DNA of 64,000 nucleotides from Sodiomyces alkalinus F11 (GCF_003711515.1 NW_021167084.1:1963932-2027931); one strand, 5' to 3'. Numbered from the stretch's first letter, positions 1-12,704 are shown. Notes: generated by a model from the letters alone, not told the origin. Program-made: numbers and translations.

Positions 1-1310
1 ACGGCATAGACGATATTATCTAATTCTAGCGAGTTAATATCGATCCGGGTAATATTATGCTTAGTCTAGGATTTTACGGATAATCTTTTAAGCTCGAGTC
101 TGCCTCCTACTAGAAACCCGGTTATCCGTTTAAAGGTCCTAGAGCGCCGGGCCATTACTTAAATACCGCGGGTATCCTAGTATATAATAGTAAGTAAAGC
201 CGTTTACCCTATTATAACATGGATAACCACGAGAGGCTCTTATCTTATACTAGTAATAACTAAAAATAATAGAGCTTCTTAATAAGACTAGCGGGATAGC
301 CTACTTAGATAAAGCGGCTACCGTTAGGTATATCGTCTATACCGGTAATAGCTAGATCTCGTAAGTCGAACTTAGGGAGTTACTAACCTCTTAACCTCCC
401 CTTCCTAACTATCTCTATTATTTATTTATTCTTACTTTCTTTTCGTCTCTTATCTTATATATATAATTTATATAGGTTTAACGACGTGATAATATTTCGG
501 AAAAAGATCTAATACGCTAATAGTATAGGCCTTACCGGTTTAATAATTTAGGCTATCGATCTAGATACCGGTAATCTTAAGGCCCTCCGAGCTATCTTGA
601 GTAGCTCTATTATCGATAGTGTTAATAGCCCTTTTACGCTAGTAGACCTTAATAGATTATTCCCCTAGGAGCTACTGCCTCCCGAGGGTGCGTAGACTAA
701 CTACGGTCTTATTAACTTTAATGGACGAGCTAATTCGGGTTAGATAGACCCGGACTAAACAGGATTCGGTTTTATCTTAATCACGGGCGACTCCTATACC
801 GTATCTTCGTTAAAGAAACGGGAAGGCGAGCCGGAGCCTTTAGTCTTCCTAGACTACCCCTCCGATATATTAGATCTACCTATTCATAAGACCTAGAGCG
901 CTAGAGTTATCTGCCTAAGTGATAATATAAAAGGGTGCTTTTAGGTTATAGAGCGAGGTGCCGAAGGTATTATCGTTAAGATGCCGGATAATATCAGTGC
1001 CCTATAAAGGATCGATAAAAAGTACCTAATATTAATAGAGCCTGGTAGTGCACTCTAACTTCCTTTACGAGAGTTATCGGGTTAAAGCGCTTAGAAGGTT
1101 ATATACCCTCGTTATAACCTTTTACATAAAGGCCCTTCTAACGGAACCATTAATCATAGACTAGAAACTGCCTTCGAACCTATATATAGGTAAAAGGAGT
1201 CCTATATCTAAGGTCTTCGAATTTTCATTCGATTTTAACTTTAACCGTACTCGAAGAGACACCGATAATATAAGGATTCGTATAGACTATTCGAATGTCA
1301 GAGGTTATTA
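1..1310. other. RIP-mutated segment with sharp right border
   Basis: The stretch is very rich in TA dinucleotides and almost lacks CA and TG, the signature of repeat-induced point mutation (CpA to TpA on both strands). After about 1310-1395 the composition returns abruptly to normal coding sequence with frequent CA. The damaged part is the upstream coding region of the adjacent chitinase-like gene rather than an unrelated transposon. Confidence 0.85.
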
Positions 1311-4300
1311 GAAGGCGGCCGTCGACTCCCCTGGCATCCAGTCTAGGGGTTCGAGCCGCCTTAATAAGAGATTCTTCGCACCACAGAGTGAGTAATGGCG
1401 AAGAATGTTTGATGAGTACAGCGACGACATGGGTCACGATTATGAGAGGGAGACTTATATCACTGAAGAGCTCAGCACTCCCCTGTTCTGGCAGTCGACC
1501 GACCAATGTATGGTCCTCGGAAAACGCTATGAACAGGGCCTCGCTGCTCATATCGAAGGACATGTGGATGCCACATTCCTTTACGGGTTTTCCCTGATTG
1601 TAAGGCTCCCGATCCCACTCTAAGAAGACGGGTCAGAGATCCTTGAAAAGGGGACTAGCTGACAAAAAGAAATTATGTAGAGCTCAATGGATTTCAACGA
1701 AGATGGAGAACTCGACGTCGAACAAGCCAGCGGGTTCCTCTCGGTTAAAGGCGAGGCAGACCTGACCTACACGGTTGGTGGAGTGGGGACAATCGACATT
1801 TCCAAGGCGAATCAGGGCCATCCCGTTTGGAAGAAAGCCATGACGAGAAACCATCGAGGGCATACGATGAGTGTGGCCGGAACTGGCGCTGCAATCACAC
1901 TCCAGCCGTACTACGAGGTTCATTATATGTTAGCCACCTTCAACGATACCCCGTCATCATCGATCAGCTCTACCGGAGCTACTTTTGACGGAAAAGTCAG
2001 CGCCCGCGTCAAGTCCGATTTCGGTGACTTTCAAGCCATCTTCCCGCCCGACTACGGCGGTACAATGAACAGCAAAAACGATCAGCGGGAGAAGAATAGG
2101 ATCTCCATCCCGGACGACGATGTCGTTCACACCACCGCGGGTAATAGCGGAAAGATCGCCCTTTCTGCCGCTCTCTCATTCGGATTGAAGATCGACTTTA
2201 GCCAATGGGGCGACCTCTCGTTCTGGACGTACGCTCTTCCTGATGTGAGTGCTCGGGAAACCGGTGTCGTGGGAAAATCCAGTCTAAATCACTGCCTTTG
2301 AGCCCTCTGACTGACATGACAACTGTGGGATGCAGATAAGGTTGACATATAGCACTATGTCCCAGTTTAGTTTCTATCCGGGAAGCAGTGCTGGGGAGAC
2401 GTGCTCGGAATATTCCATCTCGTAAGTGCCCATATCTCCGACACTTGTTTGACCTCAACGTCTCTTGCTAGGAAGTCTGCTAAGAGGAAACCCGACTAGA
2501 ACCACCGTCTTTCAGGAAGTCCACAACGCGTAAGACTTACTACTCCCTCCGTGCTACTGGAAAGAATCTGTGGGTTAACACGGCATTGATAGGGACTCTG
2601 TTGGATGGAGTCACGGGACTCACAGCTACGATTATGCCCACCTCGCCTCAGAAAGCGTAAGTAAAAGGTTTCCCCTGCTAGCCCTGGGCCTTTGATGAAT
2701 ACTCACGCAATGCAGCAACGGTCCGACGATGGCCTCCGGTGTTATTATGAACCTCCCTCTGTCGGTGTAATGCCCGGTTGGGGTTACGAGTCGGGCACCA
2801 ACGTCAACCCCATCCACTACGTGGGAGAAGGGGTTGGTGTGGATTGGGACAGCCAGAACCCGCAGTTCCAGTGTCAGAGAGATTGCATTACCTGTGGGCC
2901 GAATGAGGACCCCGACAGGAAGAGGTGCTGCAGCTGCGTGAACATGGATATTGCCTGGGTGTACCATGACATTGGTGACTGCCCAAGTTGCAACCCTGAC
3001 GACGGGACTTACCCCGGAGGGTTTGTTTTCATACCCTGGCGAAAAAGAAACGAACAGGTGGAAGAGGCCCACGCCGATGTCGCCGAGAAAGACCACGATG
3101 ATGAATACCATAGGCTGGAAAAGCGCGTACCCGGTACAGCGACCCGCTCCCCGAAGCCAATCTCCATTTGCGACGACGATGAGCCATTCCAGGTGCAAGT
3201 TAGAGGCAACCATCGATATCCATCGTTTCCCGCCCACGCCGATTACCCCTGGGACACCATCGAGGGTGGGCGATGGGATTCTATTCCTCGCTACTGGGGC
3301 AACGCGTCGGCCGATTGCTCTAACTGGCAGGTCGCGAAATTGCAGCCGGCCGACACATTATTGCCCCCTGGCTCATCCACGAGGATCCGAGCCAAATACC
3401 AGAGTAAGTAATCCGTTTTGCAGTTTCAATACTTGTTCTTTGCATGTTTCGACGGCTGATCAAAGAATCTTCCCACCTCGTTATATAGCTGAGCACGTCT
3501 TCGAAGGGCAACTCATCGGCGACTTCTTTACTCAGTGGCTGGATAAGGGCAGGATCATCGGCCAGGACCCCATCCCACAGAACCCTACTCCCAGGGTGCC
3601 TTGTGCCTTCACTGACTTTTGGATATTGACATGGGACCAATCAGCTCCTTGGATAGACCCCGTCCACGGGGACGTTGTAACATTCGGCGAGTTAATGGCG
3701 ATGCAGCTCGGTAGCATCAAGAACCTTGACCGCTTGACCATCTTCAAGGCGAGGCCAAACCAGATGAAGGGGAAGGTGAGTACTCGCAAGTTTCGTTTTC
3801 TTTTTCTACCACCCTCACCCCAGCCTCCATCCATGTCTGGTCTCTTTTACAACCACCTCAATAGTGTCTTGCTGACGTTTCCCTCAACAAGATGTTTACC
3901 GGACATCAACCTGTCAGGGCAAGAGCATACAAGGACAACATGAGCCCCGATGAACAACTCCAAGCAACCAAAGAAATGGGTGAGAAGTTATTGACGCGAC
4001 CTCTGGGCCCAGATGCCCCAACGCAAAAATCGGCTGACGAGTCTTTCGCTCCAGGGATGGTGTTCACGTACCTTAACCAACAGAGCGTGTGGGACGCCTT
4101 CTGCGCGACCTACGAAGCTATCTACGAACTATTGGACGACTTCGACGTCTGGTACTCGCAGAATGGCCAAGGTATCGCGATTCCTCCGCTGCAGGACGAG
4201 TGGAAGGAGTACATCGAAGTAGTCTTGCGCTCGCTGGTTAGGCGCTCGCGAGCCACGTTCGATTACTTCTATACCACCGCGATGGCGGAGTATGACAAAG

Positions 4301-4314
4301 CCCTATATTCGTAG
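1..4314 (+). pseudogene. 3' part of killer-toxin-like GH18 chitinase gene, RIP-damaged at its left end
   Basis: Seen: from about 1210 one frame runs to the stop at 4312-4314 if seven introns are removed (1600-1680, 2245-2335, 2422-2515, 2657-2715, 2767-2852, 3404-3488, 3776-3891), each with GT..AG ends and matching phases. Upstream the protein can still be followed (for example the RDYxx-like stretch read from 675-1060) but is full of stops. Within the clean part, TAG at 1309-1311 and TAA at 1393-1395 interrupt the frame; both fit C-to-T or G-to-A change. Features such as YQTEHVFEGQL near 3395-3520, a Cys-rich block (CQRDCITCG) near 2870-2900 and the RFFAP..WRRMF stretch near 1370-1410 match, from memory, the long region that follows the GH18 domain in subgroup C (killer-toxin-like) fungal chitinases. 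The catalytic domain itself lies outside the window. Family call is inference; inactivation is well supported. Confidence 0.62.
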
Positions 4315-5825
4315 TCTTCTTCGCACCTTCCCGTCCCCTTCCCTTTCCCTTTCCATCCATCACCCCGCACCATCCTGTCCGCTCAAGCGTGCATGTGGTC
4401 AAAAGCTAACATAGTTATTCTTTAAGCCTAGAGTCTGACCCATTGGGCAACGGGGATTATATTTCCCATTGGGTAGAGAACAGGTTGAACAATAAGCAGC
4501 TTATAAGGATCAGTGGAACGTGTCAGAACTTGGACGCAATCTCTGCTTGAGAAGGAGGGAGCTGCGAGACCAGTTGTTCTACATAAGACGTACGTCACAC
4601 GTGGACGAGTTTCATGGTCAAAGTTGATATGGTATAGGGAACAACGGATTTGTCGAGCTACTAAAGTACATGTACTCAATACCCAAAAGGGAAAATTAGC
4701 AGCGAGACATAGACTTTAACTTATAACACGGAGATTCCAAGAGGGCTGTAATCGCTGATCATATGCACTGATAGAAGCTAGGCGTATACGCTGGTAATTA
4801 ACGATGCTGGTGATTATTAAGGAGAAGCTTTCTAACTGTCCTGGACAATAGGGAGAGATAGGATAGGCAATCCCACCCTTGGGGCGGGTCATATAACCTG
4901 TCTAACAAGCCGCTCCGGTCCGTTTCCGTTCCGTTTCACCAAGGCGCGGTCCGCTCAGGTATTATATGACCAACAAAATAACCAACAACACTAACCGCTC
5001 TAGGCAACTTCCTGGTTTATAAAGATAGGTACTCGCTTTGGCATAACAACATCTCAAGCACAGTCGTTAACTGCAGACCTCCATAGAAAACATGACCTGT
5101 CACCTATGCATAACTTCTTCGAGCTAATTGGGTGCACATGTCCTTACATGAACGGGGGCAAGCTCAGGTGATGGCTGGGACGTAACTGTCAAGTGATAGA
5201 CCAGACGGTTGGCCCCCAGTTGAGATCAGTTCAAAAGCATTCCTTCTGTATAATGGTCGTGCCTTTCCCTCCCTTGATTCTCTTCTCCCTCTCTCCGCTC
5301 CTCGCCGCCATATGCCTTCTTATAACCCCAGCCCGAAGAGGCATACACAGTCACCTAGAATGCAAGTTCCCAAATTCATCAGGTATATCGATGTCGAACA
5401 AAGTCGGGCTGCTACACACTATCCGTGAATTATGTCGTTTCCCCTTCCGTTTTCTTCCTGCCATGCAGAGGTTAGTCGAGTCCTTCTTATCGGGAATCGG
5501 GATCGTTCCTCCCATTGCAAACCGTCTTTTCCGCAGCGAATTGAAACTGGATCACTACATAGGGCGACAGAACTCCCCCTGAACTGACATTTCAGGGTAC
5601 CCCCGTCCGGTGTCTCAATCATTGCATGTGGTTCTCGTGCAATGAGAAGACACATACCTCCGAGACGATAGGGAATGTGGCTCGTGAACTTCAACGTTCG
5701 AACAACAATAAATATTGAGACACCGACATGGCTCACAGGGTTTAAAGTCGTTTATCGTAATTCTTCAGATAACTATGTACGAACCAGGTCGCAAACGCTC
5801 ATCGCTCAACATACGCAAAAGAAAA
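4315..5825. other. Intergenic region, no gene seen
   Basis: Begins with a C/T-rich 3' flank (4320-4360). Only short, non-conserved-looking ORFs occur, for example one of about 129 codons at 5193-5582 with no recognisable domain. No tRNA or repeat recognised. Confidence 0.6.
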
Positions 5826-6775
5826 TCAGCTGCTCCTAGTCTTGCCGGTCCTCTCCTCCAAAACACGAACAAAGTTTTCTTCATCATAGATAGCATTGAC
5901 GCTCGGCGTCTTAACGACAGCATCAGCCCACTTGGTAAAGTTTGGTGCCCGCTCCGACAGCTCGGTGGTCAAAGTCTTGGGCAGATAGCCGTACTTGGCA
6001 AAGGTAAACAGGCGGATGAGCCACGAGCCGGTGAGAACCTAAGACGAGGCAGAAAACAGGGAGAAGGGCGCCCCGCGTCAGCTCATCTTCGCATTTACCA
6101 AGACGTTGTTCCAAGGGGGGGGGTGGGGGTAGGTAAAAAGGGGGTTGGGCGAAATAAACTCCACATCATGTTCCTCTCACCTCTGCCAAAGTGGGCTTCT
6201 CGCTGCCCCCGAAATAGGGCGCCGCATCGGCGAGCAGCGGCTCAATCTCCTTGACAACGGCATCAACGGTAGCGCGGCCCGCCTCCTCGACCTCCTCGTC
6301 CGTCTTGGCCGTCACGGACTTGAAGTAGGCCGGGTGGACCTTGGAGAAGAAGGCGTCGGTGAAGAAGTTAACGCGTGCGCGGCGGACGGCGCCCTCCGCG
6401 GTGTTCGACGGCGGGAGCAGGTGGGAGGAGGGGTGAGCGTCGGCGAGGAACTGGGCGACGATGGCGGATTCGGCGATGATTTCGCCGTCGTACGAGAGCG
6501 AAGGGACGAGGCCGCGGGGGTTGATCTTGAGGTAGGCCTCGGTGCGGGGCTTGTCGAGGTCGACGATCTCTTCTTTGAAGGGGATGTTGAGCTCGGCGAG
6601 GGCGATGTGGGCGCGGTGGGCCCCTGGGAAGAAATAAATGAGAGAGTGAGCAGTGTGGTTCTTGGACCAGATCTTCGTCCTTGGGAGATGAAAGAAGATA
6701 TGGTACTTGGGAAATTGATCACGTACAAGGACACCGGTGGTTTGTGTAGAGGATGATTTCTGGGGAGGAAGACAT
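5826..6775 (-). CDS. Glutathione S-transferase, omega-like (234 aa)
   Basis: Conjugates or reduces substrates with glutathione in the cytosol. Three exons: 6775-6727, 6623-6181 and 6038-5826, with introns of 103 and 142 bases; the total is 235 codons including TGA. The protein starts MSSSPEIILYTNHRCPWAHR: the CPWA motif at residues 15-18 with Cys15 is the omega-class active-site signature. It is followed by the NPRGLVPSL and DGEIIAESAIV motifs of the thioredoxin-like G-site, then an all-helical C-terminal domain. Length is typical (230-260 aa). The N-terminal codons lie in a 49-base first exon, so the gene is easily missed. Omega GSTs usually act in thiol transfer or dehydroascorbate reduction; the actual substrate is unknown. 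No obvious partner among its neighbours. Confidence 0.9.
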
Positions 6776-8219
6776 GGCTGCGATCTAGCGTTTTGTTTCT
6801 CCGATAGTGAAGGTACGCTGGTTCAGTGTTTTGCAAGTTCCGAGTGGATCGTGGTGTAGGAATTGAATCAGGAGAATGTGAGATGTGGATGAGTTGGGCG
6901 AAGTAAGCTAGGAGGGAGACGGCGGAAATCATGACAAGCAGGACGGAAATTATTTAGTATTTAAACAGCAAATCTCAAAGTCTCCCTCGGATTTCAAATA
7001 CTCCCATAACTCGCCGAGTTTGCATCATTCATGTCGTGATTTCTAATACCAGAACCCCGCGGAATCCCTCAATCACCAACCGGCCAATAACTACGAGTCT
7101 ACTACTTAACGCCTCCAACAAGTTCATGCAGGTTTCCGAAGAGACTTGACGGCAGTCGGCACGCACTCCACACTTCCTACGGAAGATGTGTAATCACCGA
7201 TGACAAATGCAAGAACCCCTCTTTACCGGCACCTGCGGCATGACAACTGTACCTAGGTACGAAGGGCCAGGTATCGTCGATCGAATCCCGATTCGGCCGT
7301 CGATAAGATGCATCATGCATCACATTAATGAACAACTTGTTTACCTCAATTACCAGACCAACCTTGTCATATCCGTCCTCTCTCTCTCTTTAACTATCCT
7401 TGATATTTAGTCTGAGGCTATAAATGCTGACGTTCCTCCCCTCGGAGGCATGCCCACGGCAGTGTCTCCCGCGAGGGCCGCGATACGCCATAGGTGGGTC
7501 CGCACCGGAGTAATGGCCGGCGGGGGGCGGGAGTCGGGACACCGGATGGCGGGGGCCTACCCGGCAGAGGACAGTCCATCATCGTAGAGGCAGTGATTTC
7601 GATGCCGATATACATCCAAGCTGCAGTTTTATACTCCGTAGCTACTACATTAATGCAAATTTAGCAACAGGAATTGTTCAGGAGAGTCTAAGTCTCATAG
7701 CATCAGATCTCAGGGGTTATCGAAGGTCGGTCCTGACTCCTAACTCTGGACCAACCACGAGCCAACGGGAGAGCTCTGAGCGGGAGCCGCATTCAGTCAA
7801 GCCCAGACCGGTATGTCCCTGGGGTACACAACTTGGAGCACAGATCTAGGGTGGTTAAATGGACGGTGTCGACGTCGTGTCACTTCGCTGAATCGCCTGG
7901 AACGGCCATGTCTCAGCTAAGTCTCGGTGACTAGAAAGAAAACAGACCAAGAACCACGTGTAGAGGTCAGGAAACAATTACCAATTAGATGAATTTGAAG
8001 ACGGAAGCGGAATTCCACTCCTGGCGCCCTATGGTGGTGGGTCCAGTCTAGTTTGACTTCCTCTCCCCGGATCCGGAAAGCCGGGGCAACTTTAAATAGT
8101 ACGACTCGGGACCTACTCATAGACTATCGGTATTTCACGAGAGAAATATCCCACATTATCATCTTCAATGTGTTTTGGGCAATTCGCAAGTATTTGTTCC
8201 ATTTTGATTTTAAAATAAA
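6776..8219. other. Intergenic region, no gene seen
   Basis: Holds the promoters of the GST (leftward) and the M20 gene (rightward). A TACCTAGGTAC element lies at 7250-7260. A GC-rich patch at 7440-7570 has no clear coding signal. Confidence 0.55.
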
Positions 8220-9552
8220 ATGACATCAAATACTCCTGGTGTTGCGTCTGGCATCTCAGCTCCTAGGCCTGAGCTCCCCATCACTCACATCTCGTCCGCC
8301 ATCGATGCTCGCGCTAAATCACTGCGCGACATCAACCGCGAGATCCACGATAATCCCGAGCTTGGTTACAGAGAAGTCACAGCCCATGACACCATCTCGG
8401 ACTTCTTGGAGGGACAAGGCTTCAAGGTGACGCGACATGCCCACGGACTCGACACATCATTCGAAGCCGAGTACGGTTCCGGGGGCCGACTCGTCATCTT
8501 CTGCGCCGAGTACGACGCCCTCCCCGGCATAGGACACGCCTGCGGCCACAACCTCATCGCCACATCATCTGTCGGAGCCTTCGTCGCCTTGGCAGAAATC
8601 ATCAAACAGCTCAACATCCCAGGAAGGATACGGATCCTGGGCACCCCCGCCGAAGAAGGAGGCGCCGGTAAAGTCAAGCTCCTCGAGGCCGGGGCCTTCC
8701 AACACGACGTCGCCGCAGCCATCATGGTCCACCCGACCGCCGCTCATTCCTTCCCCGCCGGGTTCACTGCCCTGGCCGGCGTCAAGTTCATCGCCAGCCT
8801 GAAGCTCCGGGTCGAGTTCCACGGCAAACCGGCACATGCGGGAGGGGAGCCCTGGAAGGGGTGCAACGCGCTCGACGCGGCTGTTGCGGCGTACACGAGC
8901 ATCTCCATGCTGAGGCAGCAGATACACCCGGATGAACGAATCCACGGCGTCATTGAGGATGGGGGCACCGTGCCGAATGTCATCACTAAGTATTCGAGGA
9001 TGAATTATTACATCCGAAGCCCGACGCTCAAGCGAGGTGAGGAGCTCTTGGCCCGAGTGAAGAGCTGTTTTGAGGCCGCTGCTGCTGCGACGGGCTGCAC
9101 CTACAACTACATCTAGTGAGTTCCTGTTCCTCTTGATCCATTGCCCTCACGTGGGCTGGCTTGGATATACATGTACTGACCGGTCTCGCAGCACACCGAC
9201 ATACATGAACCTACGCATCAACAACACGTTGAGCCAGGAGTTCGCCAAAGGCATGACACTAATGGGCGTGAAGACCATTCCTCGAAGTGAAGAACCGTTC
9301 ACCTTCTCGACGGACATGGGAAACGTTTCCTATGTCGTCCCCACCTTCCATGGCGCCTTCGGTATCCCGGCTCCCAAGGATGCAATGCCCCATCAGCCCA
9401 AGTTTGCAGAGGCTTCTGGAACAGATGAGGCGCATGATATTGCCCTATCTTGCGCCAAGGGCATGGCCTTGTTGGGATGGAGGGTTTTGACGGATGACGA
9501 GGTCGCGGCCAAAGCGATGAGAGATTTCAAGGAGAAGGATCCTGAGGATTAG
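8220..9552 (+). CDS. M20-family amidohydrolase / peptidase M20 domain-containing protein 2-like (418 aa)
   Basis: Zinc-dependent hydrolase that cleaves an amide, probably an N-acyl amino acid or a small dipeptide-like compound, in the cytosol (no signal peptide). Two exons, 8220-9115 and 9192-9552, with a 76-base intron whose acceptor is CTCGCAG. Metal-binding motifs are visible: CAEYDALPGIGHACGHN at residues 95-111 and the Glu-Glu pair (EEGGAG) at 145-146; a dimerisation-domain segment GKPAHAGGEPWKG follows. This CAEYDAL/HACGHN form is typical of the ACY1L2/AbgB-like branch rather than of carboxypeptidases. Length fits the family. It converges on the flavin monooxygenase, with only 160 bases between stop codons, so a joint catabolic role is possible but unproved. 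Confidence 0.92.
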
Positions 9553-9712
9553 AAAATCCACGAGCCTGTTCGTTGCACTGCGTACGTCTGTTATGTGAGC
9601 AAGGGGACAATTCGAGGGCCGTCCATCACTCGAGTTCCAACCATCGCGATCTGCTATACTGTCTTCAAGACTGTTGTTTGATTCCTCGTGTCACTTGAAG
9701 TGGTCTTCCTCA

Positions 9713-11766
9713 TCACTCCGGGATGACGGCCTCACTAGCCGGAACACCGGCCTTCCACCGGTAAGTCGACGCAACATGGTCGTACAAGGGTCCGGTCTGT
9801 CCAGGGCGACGGTAAAAGTTCTCTCTGTAAGTGCCACCGGGAACGGCATAGTCATCCCAAAACAGGCCACGTTTCCTCAGCTCGGGGAGCAACAGCTCGA
9901 TGATATCCTTGAAAGACTGAGGGAAGAGTGCGTATCCCTGGTAGAGACCATGTCAGTGTCGCCGTTCTGGCCTAAAGCCAAGCGGGGAATAGACGAGAAA
10001 CGTACAAAGTTGAACCCGTCAACATCTGCCTCGTTAACCCATTCCTCCAGCGAGTCGGCCACCTGCTCGGGCGTGCCAACCAGGAGGGGTCCGTTGCCGC
10101 CGATACTGACATGCTCTGCAATGGTGTGCTTCGTCCACTTGGACGTGGACGTGCCACGGGAGAACCTGACATACGCATCGACCATTGACCTGGTTCCCGA
10201 ATCAGCAAGAGAAACACCGCTTGAAGCGCAACATGTCTATAGTCACCGGACAGCATTACTCTCCACCTCCCTCAACTCTTCATCATCCCCATACTGGTCC
10301 AAATCGATACCAGTCCAGCCGCCCCAGAGCGCCAGCGCGCCCTCATGCGAGGCATACTTCCGATACTCAGCCAGCTTAGCCTGCGCCTCCTGCGTCGTGC
10401 GTCCCAGAATAGGCGTGACGAGCGCCAGGGCCTTGATACGACTGCCGTCCCTGCCGTACTCCGCCATAGCCAGTTGGCGGATCTCGGCGATGCTCTTGGC
10501 CACCACGACGGGGGAATGGGCCGACACGAAAATGCCCTCGGCATGCTGGGCCGCGAACTGCTTCCCGGCGCGCGAGGTCCCCGCCTGCAGGAGGAGCGGC
10601 GTCCGCTGCGGGGAGGGCTGGGAGATGTGCGGGCCGGGGACGGTGAAGAATTTGCCCTGGTGGTTGATCTCGCGGACGAGGTCGGGTTGGATGAAGACGC
10701 CGGTCTCGCGGTCGAGCTTGACGGCGTCGTCGCGCCAGGAGGACTCGAAGAGCTTGTACATCACTTTGATGTATTCTTCTGCTTGGGCGTAGCGGTCGTC
10801 GTGCTAGATCGAGGGGGCGAGGTTTAGCTAGGTGTGCATGTGACCTTTGGTCGATGATGTAGTGTATGGTAGCTGACGTGGAGGCACGAACCTTTGGCTG
10901 TTCGGTGTGACCCAGGTTCCTCGCCGCCGAGTCGAGGTAGCTTGTCACGATCTAAGTCTTGCATGTCAATGCGGGTTCACTCTCTGCAAGGTAAAGTCCA
11001 CATGCTCACATTCCATCCGGAGCCTATGTGGGAAAAATGATAAGTCTCGTCAGCAACTGAGACGCCCGGTCGGTTGGGTGAAAAATGAGCATAGCATATA
11101 AATATCAACGTACCTGCCACCACTGAGGTGGTCAACGGTAGTCAGTCTCCGCGCGAGATGGTAGGGCTGCTCATATGTTGTCGACACAGTGACGCCAAAT
11201 CCGATAGTCTTGGTGGCGGCGGCCATAGCCGAGACCACGGCGAGAGGTTTGTTGACTGGCCACTGGGCTGGGGATGCCTTTGCAGCGTCTAGGGATTTGC
11301 GGTATACCTCGTAGCCTCCTGAATGTTTGGGTCAAGGACAGTGAGTCAGACTGCAGAGTGCACCAGTTTGATATATCCCATGGCAAGGTCATAGGCACAC
11401 GCATGAGACTGAGAGGAGGAGTAGGTGTAAGGGGAATCAGCCGGTGAACGAAGATGAACATACCGAGTACATCTGCCACAAAAACACCGTGGAATTTGGC
11501 CTCCTCGAGCAATTTCGCAAGCTCAACCCAGTGCTTGACCTCGTTGAAGCGCCACGATTGGTCTTCGGGGTGACGCCAGAGGCCAGGGGAAAGATGGGCA
11601 CTGGCTGTCGGTGGAAGGAAAGAGGTAAGCCATGGAGAATGTCGCCTCACGAGGTGCATAACCTGTGTGACCGTGACCGGAGAAGGCGAAGCAGGGAACT
11701 TGACTAACTCATCATGACAAAGGCATTGAGCACCAGACTCTTCTTCGGTGGTGTTGCGTCGCCCAT
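9713..11766 (-). CDS. FMN-dependent monooxygenase, NtaA/SnaA/DszA family (about 480 aa), one frame irregularity
   Basis: Luciferase-like flavin monooxygenase that would oxidise a nitrogen- or sulfur-containing compound using reduced FMN from a partner reductase. Exons read on the minus strand: 11766-11709, 11604-11464, 11318-11114, 11023-11010, 10951-10892, 10803-10247, 10189-10006 and 9937-9713. Recognisable motifs: [17 protein letters not shown] at the N-terminus, [57 protein letters not shown] and [13 protein letters not shown]. Length matches the family (430-480 aa). Oddity: the fourth exon is only 14 bases and joining it as written is one base out of frame at SGGR/SGWN; every other junction is in phase. 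This may be a one-base insertion, a sequence error or unusual splicing. The start at 11766 is the only Met that gives the conserved N-terminus. Confidence 0.85.
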
Positions 11767-12704
11767 TGCTTATAGTGCAGGGTATGTGATCAGGGGTTCG
11801 GAGGTTCGCGTTGTGAGCTTGAGGCGAAATATTCCTGGGGCGTGAAACAGGCGGGCGGTAGTGAAGGCAAGTGTCAAGCTGTTATATTTTTCTCCCATTC
11901 TTCAATCGGTTCAGTCTTTAAGGTGCAAGGGCAAGGACAGCCTTTATTCATGCCCTCCACGTCGAGCAACGAGCCGCGAGACCCGAAGAACTGGGTAACC
12001 CCTCACCCCACGAGTCCCAGGGGGATTTGGCAAACGCCATGGATCTTCGGCGCAGGGCAGCTTGCCCGATTATCGGAATGCGCATTTGATGTCTTTACAG
12101 GGACGGATTGAGCGTGAAGCTCTGGGGCCGATGGTGCGATATGGGACTTGGGTGGCGTCACCCTGATCCACGCTCGCGTGCTATGGTGTCGAGGTTAGAC
12201 CGTTAGCCTCTGGGCTCCCACCAGCAACGTCAAACGCGGGTACAATAATCGTGGAGCGTCTTTTTAAACGACATAATGGACTGGGATACCCTGTGATGAT
12301 AGAACGATGGTAGCGAGCTTTTTCAAATTTGTCTGAACAATACCCGCGCGGGCTCTCTAGCCATACAACCAACGTACCTTCATGATCCCATCATCTAACG
12401 ACTGCTGCAGTTGCTTCCGGAGAAGCGAAGTCATTTCCGTGCATTGACAAGTATACGTGCATTTGGCGTCAGCACTCAGCATAGCCTTAGGAGGTCCTCC
12501 CTTCAGCAGCCCGAGAATTTCTTTTGCCTGCAGTTTCGCTCTTGGTCTTATGTCGCGACGCCACGTCGCAGTCGTTGAGGCAGGATCCGCTGGCTCCGTC
12601 TGGCTCTTGACCAACATCTGTCTCACTGGGCCGCCGAAGGCGCATCTGTCGGACTGAAAATGCGCGCCTGGGCCACTGAAGTCGGTATTACCTTTCTGCC
12701 CTGC
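11767..12704. other. Intergenic region, no gene supported
   Basis: Contains the promoter of the flavin monooxygenase and a short minus-strand ORF (12357-12626, 89 codons) without recognisable motif. That ORF is in the same frame as the one at 12705-13142 and could be a decayed or spliced continuation of it. Confidence 0.4.

Noticed and set aside
1600..1680. Three in-frame stop codons suggesting more damage in the chitinase-like gene
   Set aside because: They lie inside an 81-base sequence with GTAAGG donor, GCTGAC branch site and TAG acceptor that is in phase 0 and so is an intron.
9674..10792. 372-codon plus-strand open frame
   Set aside because: Antisense to the flavin monooxygenase, whose exons and motifs are clear.
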